Shown piece after piece: positions 45,785 to 54,145 of a DNA stretch of 64,000 nucleotides. The translations under genes and the position numbers were made by a program. How positions within the stretch are numbered: the first letter of the stretch is position 1; each line of letters starts with the position of its first letter. Below the pieces are notes generated by a model that did not search any database, was not told the origin of the DNA, and saw only the letters and a list, made by a program, of their open reading frames with translations. Source of the DNA: Owenweeksia hongkongensis DSM 17368 (GTDB lineage Bacteria > Bacteroidota > Bacteroidia > Flavobacteriales > Schleiferiaceae); the NCBI RefSeq assembly GCF_000236705.1, contig NC_016599.1, positions 3,534,001 through 3,598,000 of the forward strand, written 5' to 3'.

Positions 45785-46387
45785 CTAAGCTTCATTTTTT
45801 CTAAAGGCTATACCTCCAATGCCAATGGCTGTGTTTCCTGATTTTCTTACATACTTGAGCACCACCCATTCTTCTGTTTTTCCATCCGGGCCAATGATGT
45901 TTTCTTTACCAATCCACTTGGTTTTGGTTCTTAGTACTCTCTGATCATTAATATGAAAGGCTTTGGAAATGTCCTCTGGCCATACTGCACTATCCTTTCT
46001 GCCAATGTAGTCCATCATGCTGTAGCCCCTTGGCTCTAGGAATACTTCTTCATAAGCATGATTGACTGATAGCATAGTGCCCTCTGTAGATTTGAGCCAC
46101 ATGGGCAGGGGAAGGTCAAAGTGTGAAGATTCAAACAGTACTATTTTGTTTTGCAAAGATTGGATGGTTCTCTCTAGCTCTGCCAGCCTAAGGGTATGGC
46201 TAAAAAGCTGCTGCTCTCTTTCCTTTTTTTCTTCCCTTAGGGTTTCATTGTCTTCTTTGATGACTTTAATGAGTTCTGTAAAGTCATCCCGCTTGTGCTT
46301 TCTGTTATTATTGAAATAGCTGAATATGCCAGAAATGACACCACTGCCCACAATAATGCTGATTATGTTTAACCAAAGTGGCATCAC
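45785..46387 (-). CDS. Membrane-anchored PAS-domain phage protein
   Basis: The 200-residue protein has one transmembrane segment (about residues 4-24), a charged coiled coil (about 30-85) and a PAS domain (about 92-195). Typical PAS landmarks are present: an opening helix LPLPMWLKSTEG, NHAYEEVF, GYSMMDYIGRKDSAVWP, and the closing strands EEWVVLKYVRKSGNTAIGIGGIAF. No kinase, GGDEF or other output domain follows. It overlaps genes on either side in the tail module, so it is made with virion proteins. A PAS sensor in a late operon is unusual. A role in superinfection exclusion or lysis timing is possible but unsupported. Confidence 0.75.
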   Translation of the reverse strand: MMPLWLNIISIIVGSGVISGIFSYFNNNRKHKRDDFTELIKVIKEDNETLREEKKEREQQLFSHTLRLAELERTIQSLQNKIVLFESSHFDLPLPMWLKSTEGTMLSVNHAYEEVFLEPRGYSMMDYIGRKDSAVWPEDISKAFHINDQRVLRTKTKWIGKENIIGPDGKTEEWVVLKYVRKSGNTAIGIGGIAFRKNEA

Positions 46388-46827
46388 ATGGTATCTTTTA
46401 GCATGAATGATATGGAGTAGCCATCACAGCCTGCCCGGTTGTGTTCTGGATCTGCATTGGCAGTACCATCATAATTGGCAAATAACTGGCAGGAGGTGCT
46501 ATTGGCTAAATAGGCATTTACTTGCTGCCAAGCTTCAAAGCATTCCTGGTATACCGGTATTTCTTCACTCCTTTTCTGATTGTTGTAATCTACTTTTTTG
46601 AGGATGAAGAATACTATTACCTGAAAGGGGATGTTGGCATCTTTACTCCCTTTTACATCAATAGAAGGCAGGCCAGCTGCTAAGAATGGGCAATCATCTG
46701 CTGCTTTGAAATCTTTGATGAATTTACCCAAATGGGCATCATCAATGGTAACAAAGCCTTTTTTGAGCTTAGGGCAAGCTGCCACTATCTCTTCAATGAG
46801 TGTTTGATATTCTGCTGGGCCTATCAT
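46384..46827 (-). CDS. Phage tail-completion-like protein, unknown
   Basis: The 147-residue soluble alpha/beta protein overlaps both neighbours by 4 bases. The opening IEEIVAACPKLKKGFVTIDD and EEIPVYQECFEAWQQVNAYL resemble minor head-tail or tail-completion proteins in size and position (between connector genes and the tape measure). No family is assigned. Confidence 0.5.
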   Translation of the reverse strand: MIGPAEYQTLIEEIVAACPKLKKGFVTIDDAHLGKFIKDFKAADDCPFLAAGLPSIDVKGSKDANIPFQVIVFFILKKVDYNNQKRSEEIPVYQECFEAWQQVNAYLANSTSCQLFANYDGTANADPEHNRAGCDGYSISFMLKDTM

Positions 46828-47645
46828 GTCTTTTTAGTTGCTCTTTTTGCCTTAAAGTGTGAATCAAGCAGGTAAATAAGGGAGTCCATCATGAGAGTTT
46901 CCTTTGTTTTATCTATAGTGCCAAATAAGCCACTTTGAGCCAAATCAAAAAGGACTGCCACAGGGCCAACTGATTCACCAGAATTACCACCAGAAAAGAG
47001 GGGGGAGAAGTTATAAACTCTGCCATCTGCCAAGTGAACATCTTGTGTGGTGATAAACTCTAAAGCTGACTGAAAGAAGAAGAAGAAGCCATAAATATGA
47101 TACTCCTGCAAGGTGTTTACCAATGTGGTGGTAATGGGTTTTGATTTTCTGGATCCTCTTGCTCTTACCTTATGCATTAATACAAAAAGCTGCTGCAGGT
47201 ATTTTATGTCCTGCTCCTGTGCATAGGCATTGGCCAGGGAGAGACCATCTAAAAACTGACCAATGGTAAGATCTGCAATGGCATCAGCAGGACCATAGTA
47301 AGTTCTACCATTATAATGGAAGGACTTGCAGTGATTGATAGCACAATCAGTAATGGGAGATACTGCTAAGCTTCCATCTTTTTGCTTGTGGGAGGTGAAG
47401 AAACCTTCAGTAAGGTCCATAATTTGAGCCAAGGCCATCATCTTTTCATCTGAAACTTTGCCAGTGTACTTCATATTCATAAGATGGTACACCCACATCA
47501 CCTTGAACTCTACCAGACTGATATGCCCTTTGGACATCATAACCACCAGCTGTATGTAGTAGTGGTATTGGCTGGCTTTTAGTTCATAGATGTTTTCAGG
47601 GAAATCTATGGAAAGCTTGGCTTCTGGGATTTCAATTTTATGCAC
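46824..47645 (-). CDS. Phage protein of unknown function
   Basis: The 273-residue mostly helical protein has no signal peptide. It includes a run of five Phe residues (YGFFFFFQSALEF, near residue 183) and an LIYLLDSHFKAKRATKKT C-terminus. The start overlaps the basic 93-residue gene by 8 bases and the stop overlaps the next gene by 4. The function is not recognisable; it could be a tail-assembly chaperone by position. Confidence 0.5.
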   Translation of the reverse strand: MHKIEIPEAKLSIDFPENIYELKASQYHYYIQLVVMMSKGHISLVEFKVMWVYHLMNMKYTGKVSDEKMMALAQIMDLTEGFFTSHKQKDGSLAVSPITDCAINHCKSFHYNGRTYYGPADAIADLTIGQFLDGLSLANAYAQEQDIKYLQQLFVLMHKVRARGSRKSKPITTTLVNTLQEYHIYGFFFFFQSALEFITTQDVHLADGRVYNFSPLFSGGNSGESVGPVAVLFDLAQSGLFGTIDKTKETLMMDSLIYLLDSHFKAKRATKKT

Positions 47646-47919
47646 TCTTTTTCAGAATTACTTTGATGGATTTGTTTGACCGGTCTCTTACCACTTGCAT
47701 TCTTTCTGTCTTTAGCTCATCTGCAAACTGGTGCTTGGCAAGCTCAAGGCATTGGTGTGGGTTAAGAGGGGACTTTTCCTTTTTTCTTCTGAGGTAAATA
47801 AGGATTTCCCTTTCCATGAGGTGTCTTCTTTGTTCGCGCTTTTGCATGTACTTGGTCAAGCGTTTTTGCATGCGGTCCATGTGCCTTTGCTTGAACCAAT
47901 CTTTGATTTTTTGAAACAT
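47638..47919 (-). CDS. Small very basic phage protein
   Basis: The 93-residue protein has about 35% Arg+Lys (RQHMDRMQKRLTKYMQKREQ, RRKKEKSP) and a helical pattern. It is probably nucleic-acid-binding or a head-tail accessory. It lies between the connector-like gene (12-base gap) and the 273-residue gene (8-base overlap). Confidence 0.5.
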   Translation of the reverse strand: MFQKIKDWFKQRHMDRMQKRLTKYMQKREQRRHLMEREILIYLRRKKEKSPLNPHQCLELAKHQFADELKTERMQVVRDRSNKSIKVILKKSA

Positions 47920-47931
47920 AATATGTAGGTA

Positions 47932-48948
47932 TTAATCTGTGAAAAAATTCTCTTTGGTGGGATCATAGGGGCAGGGCTCTTCACTACTGGTAGTGGTGGG
48001 TGGGTTTTCTGCCAGATCTAAAGCAGTGATGTGATCTTCTAAGCGTTTCAGGTAGATTTCTACATCATTATTTAGCTCATCTGCTAATCTGTACCGGGCA
48101 CCTTCTTGTGCTACTGATCCTGCTTTTCTGTTTAGGGTATCACCTCTGTAGCCTTGTACCAGTCCTACTGGCCAAAACTTGATGGAAAGCCTTTTTAAGC
48201 CCAATGAAATGGCAAATAGCCCCATTGGTTTTCTTATGAGAGAAAGGAGTTTTCTATCATCAGCATCTAAAGCTGTGGTGCCTTTTAACTTGGCTTGTAG
48301 GGCTTCAAATCTATCTAAGCCCAAGGTGGAGAGTACTACATCTTCCTGAAACTCTCTAAGGAATGGTGTCAACTTGAGGTATAGCCATCTTGACCGGTCA
48401 ATGGGGAATATTCTTTCCAATTGGTCAGCATCAGAAATGATGAGATCAAAGTGGGCTTGCCTTTCATCAGAATCTTTCCATTCAGTAATGACATCCCTTT
48501 TTTCTTCCAGGTATTTTAGTAATTGGTCTACCTGCCTTTGGGCTTTTTTGTGGAGAGAGGCATCAGCTCTATCAATTTGCCATTCAAATGCTGGTTTTTC
48601 ATTTTCAGAAACATGAATAGCTCTACCATTGCCTGTGTGGTTGATATCATTTTGGGCAGCAAATACTATGTAAGCAAAGTTGGCTACAGGTGCCTGTATG
48701 AGATATACCAGCCTATTGAGAATAATAAGTGTGGGATTAGCCTCTGCTGGTTGGTTGTAATCATTAGACAGGTAGTGAGTGAGTACCCTTTGGTATGTAT
48801 CATCACCAATGAGCAGTCTGATTTCTTCAGATTCATACTCTAACTCTCCAGATATTTTGGAGTAGGCAAGGTCTGCATCCAAAAAGGAGCAATGCAAACG
48901 GACTTCATCTACATTATTAGCTTGTGATTTATTGAACAGTGCTACCAT
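47932..48948 (-). CDS. Head-tail connector-like phage protein
   Basis: The 338-residue mostly helical protein follows the portal gene with a 20-base overlap. Stretches such as DVVLSTLGLDRFEALQAKL and GLFAISLGLKRLSIKFWPVG may belong to the DUF6712-type family of Bacteroidota phages; this match is from memory of the pattern and is uncertain. The position directly after portal suggests head closure or adaptor. Confidence 0.5.
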   Translation of the reverse strand: MVALFNKSQANNVDEVRLHCSFLDADLAYSKISGELEYESEEIRLLIGDDTYQRVLTHYLSNDYNQPAEANPTLIILNRLVYLIQAPVANFAYIVFAAQNDINHTGNGRAIHVSENEKPAFEWQIDRADASLHKKAQRQVDQLLKYLEEKRDVITEWKDSDERQAHFDLIISDADQLERIFPIDRSRWLYLKLTPFLREFQEDVVLSTLGLDRFEALQAKLKGTTALDADDRKLLSLIRKPMGLFAISLGLKRLSIKFWPVGLVQGYRGDTLNRKAGSVAQEGARYRLADELNNDVEIYLKRLEDHITALDLAENPPTTTSSEEPCPYDPTKENFFTD

Positions 48949-50302
48949 CGTTTACGCGGTCTTTTGGTGTTACGTCTTCTTGTTTTTTGGTGGTTTGTCG
49001 GTAAAAACCTAAGCGAATACCGGAACCCGGCCAGTTGACTTCAATTGCTCTGTTGATGGTGTCACATATTACTTCTTCTGGTATCTGCACCTCAGAGTTG
49101 ATATAGTTGAGATAGGCATAGAGCTGCTCAGAGCCACTATTGGCAGTGCCATTAGAAATATTGGAGAGTGAAGGGTGCATGCCTAATCCAGCAGATGTGG
49201 AGTTGTCAAAAATCTTTTGGATGGAAAGCATGGAGTCTACAAAGTCTTTTACTTTTTGATCTATAGAATCAAACTCCCAACCCACTGTGTTTACATGTCT
49301 ATCTGCTAAAACCTGAGTAATGGTTTCTGTAGTAACATATTTACCAGCATTTTCAGCCCCTGAAAGCACCTTTCCTATTTCGCGTTTTTTGTTGCGTTTG
49401 GCTTCAAGGAAATCTTCATACTTGAAGGTTTTTCCAGCTTCAGCTGCCCGGGTGCGCATTTCTTTTTCTTTGGCATCCCAGTACTCTTGTGGTATTTTGA
49501 TGTGCCATGGCACTGTGAGGTTGTTGGCTACAAAGTTTTTAAGTAGAATGGGTATTACTGTGGACATGCCCATGGAAGGTTCTACAGAAAGGATATCAGG
49601 TAAGGGGTAGTGTTTTACAGCATAGGTGTAATTGCTGGCAAAGTGAATACCTACACCATGCTCAGTAAATCTTTCATCATGAACTCTTGGATATACTTTC
49701 CATGCTTTTTGGTGGCGGTGGTCCCAATCACCTACAATGATAAGATCCGGATCTTCTGTTTCCTTAGATTTTAGCTGTGCCAATCTGGCCTCTGCTGCTG
49801 GGACATGTTCTATCCGGGCTACTTTAGAAGGTCTGCCAATACGGGAACCTCTATCATTAAAGGTTTTGGAGGTGATGTACTCACCTTTATTGTAGTCATC
49901 TATGGCCTTTCTCAGGTATGACCTGTAGTTGAAAGACCTTAGCCATGCTTCAATTTCTGGGTTTTGGATAAACTCTTGTGATATCTCACCATCAGTGAAC
50001 TTATGCTTGTAGAGAAAGGGGCCCATTCCCCAGGCTAAGAAAAGGCGTTTTTTTAGTACCCGGGTGCCAATAGGGTTTTGCTTTAGCATCTTTCTAATGC
50101 TCCTGTGTAGGGCATTGTTTTCACCAAAAGGAAATACTGTGTACTTGTCTACAGATATGGGGAGGTCATCCCACTCAAGCCCCATATTGTTGTGGGATAG
50201 ATTGGACTGCAGCTCTGCCCTGTTGGTAGCTTTGTCCTCAAAGATGAACACTGATTGTTCTGTTGCTACTGCAGAGTATGCGCCTTGCTCCTCGTATCTC
50301 AT
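48929..50302 (-). CDS. Phage portal protein
   Basis: The 457-residue protein has the size and mixed alpha/beta pattern of portals. Supporting features are an early KQNPIGTRVLKKRLFLAWGMG, RSYLRKAIDDYNKGEY (crown/wing region), a long Lys/Glu-rich helix (AKEKEMRTRAAEAGKTFKYED) and FDNSTSAGLGMHPSLSNI. The last is like the SNVSGLGMHPSL-type stretch of Bacteroidota phage portals. It follows terL and an 88-residue gene (4-base overlap) and precedes connectors. Confidence 0.75.
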   Translation of the reverse strand: MRYEEQGAYSAVATEQSVFIFEDKATNRAELQSNLSHNNMGLEWDDLPISVDKYTVFPFGENNALHRSIRKMLKQNPIGTRVLKKRLFLAWGMGPFLYKHKFTDGEISQEFIQNPEIEAWLRSFNYRSYLRKAIDDYNKGEYITSKTFNDRGSRIGRPSKVARIEHVPAAEARLAQLKSKETEDPDLIIVGDWDHRHQKAWKVYPRVHDERFTEHGVGIHFASNYTYAVKHYPLPDILSVEPSMGMSTVIPILLKNFVANNLTVPWHIKIPQEYWDAKEKEMRTRAAEAGKTFKYEDFLEAKRNKKREIGKVLSGAENAGKYVTTETITQVLADRHVNTVGWEFDSIDQKVKDFVDSMLSIQKIFDNSTSAGLGMHPSLSNISNGTANSGSEQLYAYLNYINSEVQIPEEVICDTINRAIEVNWPGSGIRLGFYRQTTKKQEDVTPKDRVNDGSTVQ

Positions 50303-50565
50303 GGTGTGATTACTTTAACTCCGTTTATTGATTTAATTAGAGGTATCCAACATGACCTATGCTCATCACGCTCCACATTGTACAGCGCCAGTTTCATGTC
50401 ATCGTTTTTATCATCGGGATTACCTGGTCTTACTACACATTGGCTGATAGCCTTAGCTCCTCCTGCCTTACCGGTGCTCTCATCATAAGCCCAAAACTCA
50501 ATCATGAAGGTGTTTCCTTCCTTGCTTTGGGCTCTTGCTATTGTGGCTGCTTGGTATACGTCCAT
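50299..50565 (-). CDS. Small phage protein before portal, unknown
   Basis: The 88-residue soluble beta-rich protein has DVYQAATIARAQSKEGNTF and YNVERDEHRSCWIPLIKSI. It overlaps portal by 4 bases and starts just downstream of the structured CpG-rich block. No family is recognised. Confidence 0.55.
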   Translation of the reverse strand: MDVYQAATIARAQSKEGNTFMIEFWAYDESTGKAGGAKAISQCVVRPGNPDDKNDDMKLALYNVERDEHRSCWIPLIKSINGVKVITP

Positions 50566-50599
50566 GGGTAGTACTAGTCTTTATACAATACTAGCCATG

Positions 50600-50770
50600 C
50601 TCTATGCTATGGAAAAGGACAAGGGCAGTACCAACAGCACTCCATGACCAGTGATCGACACTCCACCGAGGTCACCCCGTCCCATAACGGGAATCATATC
50701 TCTCAAGGGGAGGGGTCGAACGTGCGCACACTTCCCCGAGAGAGCGGGGCGGTATAAATCGTGACTAAGT
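50600..50770. ncRNA. Candidate structured RNA or inserted element between terL and portal block
   Basis: This block has about 11 CpG in ~125 bases (50640-50765), against 14 in the whole 3.4-kb tape-measure gene. On the plus strand it can form: CCCGT/ACGGG (50676-50690 region), a long CTCTC-AA-GGGGA with TCCCC-GAGAG stem enclosing GTGCGCAC, an outer CCCCG/CGGGG pairing, and TGACC/GGTCA around GTG-ATCGA-CAC. The minus strand also has a 31-codon frame (ATG near 50697). The strand is not settled. A bidirectional terminator lies at 50959-50989. The rest of the 497-bp gap holds an 18-codon plus-strand frame at 50870 preceded by AAAAGGAGG. Confidence 0.5.
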
Positions 50771-50958
50771 GTTTTGAGTGATGGGTTTTGACAAGGTATT
50801 TACCTGTCCTGCAGTGGGTTATGTGTTTTGATTTTTTGAAAATGCTGTTAAAAGGAGGTTACAGACAAATGACTTTTATGAAACAGGGTAGTTATTACCT
50901 ATTTAGTAGTAGGATGGGAAAGTGAAATCCTATAAAAAGAAGTTTGGAGCAAAAAAAG

Positions 50959-50989
50959 AAACCCCAAGCGGTTGCAGTGCTTGGGGTTT
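50959..50989. terminator. Terminator downstream of terL (works on both strands)
   Basis: An 11-bp perfect stem, AAACCCCAAGC / GCTTGGGGTTT, has a 9-base loop with A-rich and T-rich flanks on both sides. It would stop terL transcription leftwards, so the portal block needs its own promoter or antitermination. Confidence 0.9.
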
Positions 50990-51062
50990 TGTTTAATGTG
51001 ATATGTCAAGTAAAACAATAAACAGGGTAAAATTATGAATTGCAAAGTATAAGTGGCCCTAT

Positions 51063-52766
51063 TTACTCAAATATCTCGGGATCATCAAAGCGGAGTTCTG
51101 TTTTGCGGTGCTCAGCTGCTTCTAGCCATTGGGGACGGCAGAGCCAGTACTTAAAGGCATCACTCATGTTGGTGGAAAGCCAAATGAGTTTTTCCCGGTT
51201 GTCCTTGTATTTCTTTTCTGAGGTTTTGTCTTTTTGAATGGAGACTGAACCATCCCTGTCTTTTGAAATAATAACCTGAGCCTGCTCCATGCTGCTCAGC
51301 ATTACCTTGCATTCATATTTATCTATAAGGAGCTGGGGTAGATCTGGGTTGGTGCCTTTCATCATTTGTAGAGCAAGATCAAACTCCTGAGAGTGGGTGA
51401 TATTGCCTTGATTTCTGCTCATTAGATTTACCTTCCAGCCTGTAGGCCTGCCATCTCTGGTAAACTCAATTGCTCTTTTTATCTGGGAGGCAAAGTCTTT
51501 CTTAGATTTTGAGTAGTTATTGGCTGATCTATCATAGTATAGATCTAATTCCTTTTCTACCTGGGGCTCAAAAAAGGTGACAAATTTTTCTGCCAAGTCT
51601 TCTATCCACTCTGGGCTTACTGTATAAAACTGCTTGAGGGCTCTAGCCTTTGAACCTATGGTTTGCCCTATCACCAAGCTCATCATGTTACCAGTATCCA
51701 AACCAGCTTCTAATCTAAAATAGGGGTCTGCATGCCTTAGGCCTGATGAACTCTCTACCACATGACCAATGTCCATATCATCATAGTGGCTTTCATAAAT
51801 GTAGCCATCTGTATACAGGCAGTTTTCTGATAGTCCAGGATAAAAGAGGGATGTTTTTGGTGGCTTGGGTTTATTAGATAGTACTGAGGTGGAAAACTCT
51901 TCTGAGCCCAAGGCTGCCAATGAATCTACAAAGAAATCAAGAGTAAGGATATCTACATTGATAAATGAGCTGGCCACATAAAAAAAGTAGCTCTTTTTTC
52001 TGATTTTATTGTATCTCTCCATCCATCTTTCTAAGTTCTTTTCTGCCAAAAGGGTGCTTTTGCCTTCTGCTTCTAAGTTTTGGATTTCTATCCGGATGTC
52101 ATTCACCTCATAGGCTACTTCCAAAATGAGCTTGATCTGTTCAGGATCCATGTATTTTACCATGTCCATCATCCAATCATGCTCACCATGACTTGGGTTG
52201 GCCATATCACTGGTAAAGGTGTGGCCCAAATAGTAGGGAGATCTGGAAAACCTCACAAAATCACCACCCCTACTGGCTGGGGTAAGCTTATCCAGTTTCT
52301 TTTTGTCCAGGTACTTTCCTTCATCACCAAATACATGCTGGTAACTATCTCCTGCACCTACTGATGGCCTATCCTGACTGATAAACTTAAAGATGCAGCC
52401 ATTGTAAATGCTAATGGTATGTACAAACTCATGTATGGGCTTGTAGGGCTTCTTAAAATGTGCTGGAGGCCTTTTGTTTACCACATAATGAATACCCTCT
52501 ATCCAGCCTTTCCGGTTCCAACCTTCTAATAGGGCTGGCACCACATTCTTTATAAGGTTCATATAGGTATCTGCAGTAAGGGCAAACTGTGCCCCAGGCA
52601 TGTCATAGCATATTTCCATGCTCCTTTCTGCCATTATATCTGTGGTTTTGGCACCACCTCTACCTACTATCAGGTACAGAAACTGTGAGCCCACCATATC
52701 TACCACCTGCTTTAGCCAACTGGCAAATCTGTGCTCTACCCGGTCACTTTCCTTTATCTGTCTCAT
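51063..52766 (-). CDS. Large terminase subunit
   Basis: The 567-residue packaging ATPase/nuclease has a deviant Walker A VGRGGAKT (residues 34-41) and a Walker B-like HVFGDEGKYL near residue 145. An RNase H-like nuclease domain has acidic residues in LEAGLDTGNMM and LYYDRSANNY. Length and order fit TerL. It overlaps the upstream gene by 23 bases and is followed by a strong terminator. Confidence 0.85.
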   Translation of the reverse strand: MRQIKESDRVEHRFASWLKQVVDMVGSQFLYLIVGRGGAKTTDIMAERSMEICYDMPGAQFALTADTYMNLIKNVVPALLEGWNRKGWIEGIHYVVNKRPPAHFKKPYKPIHEFVHTISIYNGCIFKFISQDRPSVGAGDSYQHVFGDEGKYLDKKKLDKLTPASRGGDFVRFSRSPYYLGHTFTSDMANPSHGEHDWMMDMVKYMDPEQIKLILEVAYEVNDIRIEIQNLEAEGKSTLLAEKNLERWMERYNKIRKKSYFFYVASSFINVDILTLDFFVDSLAALGSEEFSTSVLSNKPKPPKTSLFYPGLSENCLYTDGYIYESHYDDMDIGHVVESSSGLRHADPYFRLEAGLDTGNMMSLVIGQTIGSKARALKQFYTVSPEWIEDLAEKFVTFFEPQVEKELDLYYDRSANNYSKSKKDFASQIKRAIEFTRDGRPTGWKVNLMSRNQGNITHSQEFDLALQMMKGTNPDLPQLLIDKYECKVMLSSMEQAQVIISKDRDGSVSIQKDKTSEKKYKDNREKLIWLSTNMSDAFKYWLCRPQWLEAAEHRKTELRFDDPEIFE

Positions 52767-53397
52767 TGTAGGTATTCAGAATTAGTTCAGGGGCTTCTAT
52801 ACCAGCATCTACCTTAATGCGTTTTTTGTCTGCTTCTGTTACAAACTCCCAATCATCAATGATTTTAGCCAGATCTCTTCTGTTTACCTTATCCTGTGAA
52901 AGCAGTCTAGGGTCTTGAGTGTACACCTTAACCGGTCTTTTGAATAGCTCTTCAGGGAATTTGGATTCTTGTGGCCTGTACTTAGTTCTGGCATCCATCT
53001 CACTAAGCAGTATTTTATGAGCTGTTTCATAATCCTTAATGCAGGTAGCAGAGTTGATAGTAGCTAAATACAACTGGTGCAGCTCATCAGCATAGTAGTT
53101 TCCCCAAGCCTCTAGCTTTACATCTTTTACTATGTAAAAAAAGTTGATGGCATCTGCATAAAAGTTGCCTGCCTGATATTCTGAAATTTCACCAGGATAA
53201 GCATTCACCAAGTACTTTACTATAAATTTTTTTGACTTTTTGCCCGGTTCATCATTGCACTGGCCAGTCATAAGCTGCTGCACCTGCTTTAGCACCTGTA
53301 GGTAAAAGGCCTGATCTTGTGTAAGGCCTTCATTAGATCCACTCTCAATGTATTGCTTAATGAGCTCAGGATTGATGTTTTCCAAACTTTCAGCCAT
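52744..53397 (-). CDS. Phage protein between putative small and large terminase, unknown
   Basis: The 217-residue helical, acidic protein has YVQ-type aromatic helices (YLQVLKQVQQLMTG, NFYADAINFFYIVKDV) and a C-terminal LILNTYNETDKGK that overlaps the terL start. It shares one base with the preceding gene. It may be a terminase accessory or a second TerS domain; it is not recognised by motif. Confidence 0.5.
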   Translation of the reverse strand: MAESLENINPELIKQYIESGSNEGLTQDQAFYLQVLKQVQQLMTGQCNDEPGKKSKKFIVKYLVNAYPGEISEYQAGNFYADAINFFYIVKDVKLEAWGNYYADELHQLYLATINSATCIKDYETAHKILLSEMDARTKYRPQESKFPEELFKRPVKVYTQDPRLLSQDKVNRRDLAKIIDDWEFVTEADKKRIKVDAGIEAPELILNTYNETDKGK

Positions 53398-53711
53398 TAC
53401 AATTCACCATTTAGGAGCTTATTCCGGTTTATTTGAAATTCTCTGGCTGCCACTATCTGCATATGTTGCTTGGCAGCAGCAGGATCACCAATAGCCAAAC
53501 CAGCAATGCCCATGGCTATTTTGCCCTCTACCAGCAGTATTCCTCTATCATAGTGGTATCTGATGGTAGAATCTGGGTCATCCCATTGTTTTTTAAAAGC
53601 TCTTACATCTGTATTCAGAAAAATGGCAATTTCTCTAGGGCCATATCCAGCCCCAGCCAATTGCTCTATGGTTTGCTCATCAGTAAGTTCTATTTCTGGT
53701 AAATCATCCAT
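53397..53711 (-). CDS. Putative small terminase subunit (HTH)
   Basis: The 104-residue protein has a homeodomain-like HTH (TIEQLAGAGYGPREIAIFL, then DVRAFKKQW) and a helical C-terminal half with KIAMGIAGLAIGDPAAAKQ. Position two genes ahead of terL and the DNA-binding module fit TerS. It is divergent from cassette 2. Confidence 0.6.
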   Translation of the reverse strand: MDDLPEIELTDEQTIEQLAGAGYGPREIAIFLNTDVRAFKKQWDDPDSTIRYHYDRGILLVEGKIAMGIAGLAIGDPAAAKQHMQIVAAREFQINRNKLLNGEL

Positions 53712-53780
53712 ATTGCTAATAAAAGCAAGGGATAGGGGAGGGAAAAGGACTTAATGAGTAGGGAATAAGGAGTAGGGAGT

Positions 53781-53812
53781 GTATCATTTTGTTGGCTTCA
53801 ACAAAATGATAC
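53781..53812. promoter_or_regulatory. Perfect 14-bp inverted repeat upstream of cassette 2
   Basis: GTATCATTTTGTTG (53781-53794) and its complement (53799-53812) flank GCTT. It lies between the divergent TerS-like gene and the cassette 2 promoter (53825). No T run follows, so an operator is more likely than a terminator. Cassette 1 lacks it. Confidence 0.6.
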
Positions 53813-53824
53813 AGTTATCTGTAC

Positions 53825-53855
53825 TTGACAAATTGGGGAGGAGTGGCAATATTTG
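53825..53855 (+). promoter_or_regulatory. Candidate promoter of cassette 2
   Basis: TTG at 53825, 20 bases, then AATATTTG (53848-53855) has the same layout as cassette 1. Start is expected near 53862. Confidence 0.55.
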
Positions 53856-53875
53856 TTTCCAGATTTGAATTATTT

Positions 53876-54145
53876 GTGAACCAGTTTATCCAGTTACTCT
53901 TGGCACTTTTGTTCTTGACAACAGATTACAACATGGAGCAATCCAAATTAGATTTACTGGAATTAAAGATATGGACCGGCATAGGGGTGAAAGTCCCTCA
54001 GCTTTTTCTATTGCTCCGCAATGGATCTGTTGTCAGTGACCGGTCCTCTTTATTAATCACTAATACTTTTCAAAATGACAACAGAGAAAAGCGATTCCCC
54101 AAAAACCAAGCAACTAAGCCCTGTAGATCAGGCCTTGCTTACTGA
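53876..54145 (+). CDS. Leader reading frame of cassette 2 (conserved hydrophobic peptide)
   Basis: From GTG 53876 the frame encodes 89 residues. The first 15 (VNQFIQLL, then Leu/Ala-rich, ending FLT) match the leader at 36351 with mostly synonymous or conservative changes. It continues past the start of the 54075 gene in another frame, so full translation would cross the structured RNA and the downstream start. Only the first ~15 codons appear conserved; the rest may not matter. Confidence 0.35.
   Translation: MNQFIQLLLALLFLTTDYNMEQSKLDLLELKIWTGIGVKVPQLFLLLRNGSVVSDRSSLLITNTFQNDNREKRFPKNQATKPCRSGLAY
53916..54046 (+). ncRNA. Structured leader RNA of cassette 2 (candidate translational switch)
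   Basis: A 7-bp outer stem (GGACCGG 53973-53979 with CCGGTCC 54040-54046) encloses two hairpins. These are AGGGGT-GAAA-GTCCCT (53983-53998, GNRA loop) and ATTGC-TCC-GCAAT (54010-54022). The segment 54025-54035 pairs perfectly with the upstream 53916-53926 (11 bp, more with G-U ends). As 54026-54035 it pairs with 54076-54085 over the start codon of the next gene. The paired bases differ from those in cassette 1 but complementarity is kept three ways. Confidence 0.65.

Noticed and set aside
53973-54046. Group II intron or retron RNA (GGGGTGAAAGTCCC hairpin)
   Set aside because: The hairpin resembles intron domain I pieces, but no domain V, no reverse transcriptase and no intron ends were found. 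The element is better explained as a leader RNA shared with cassette 1.
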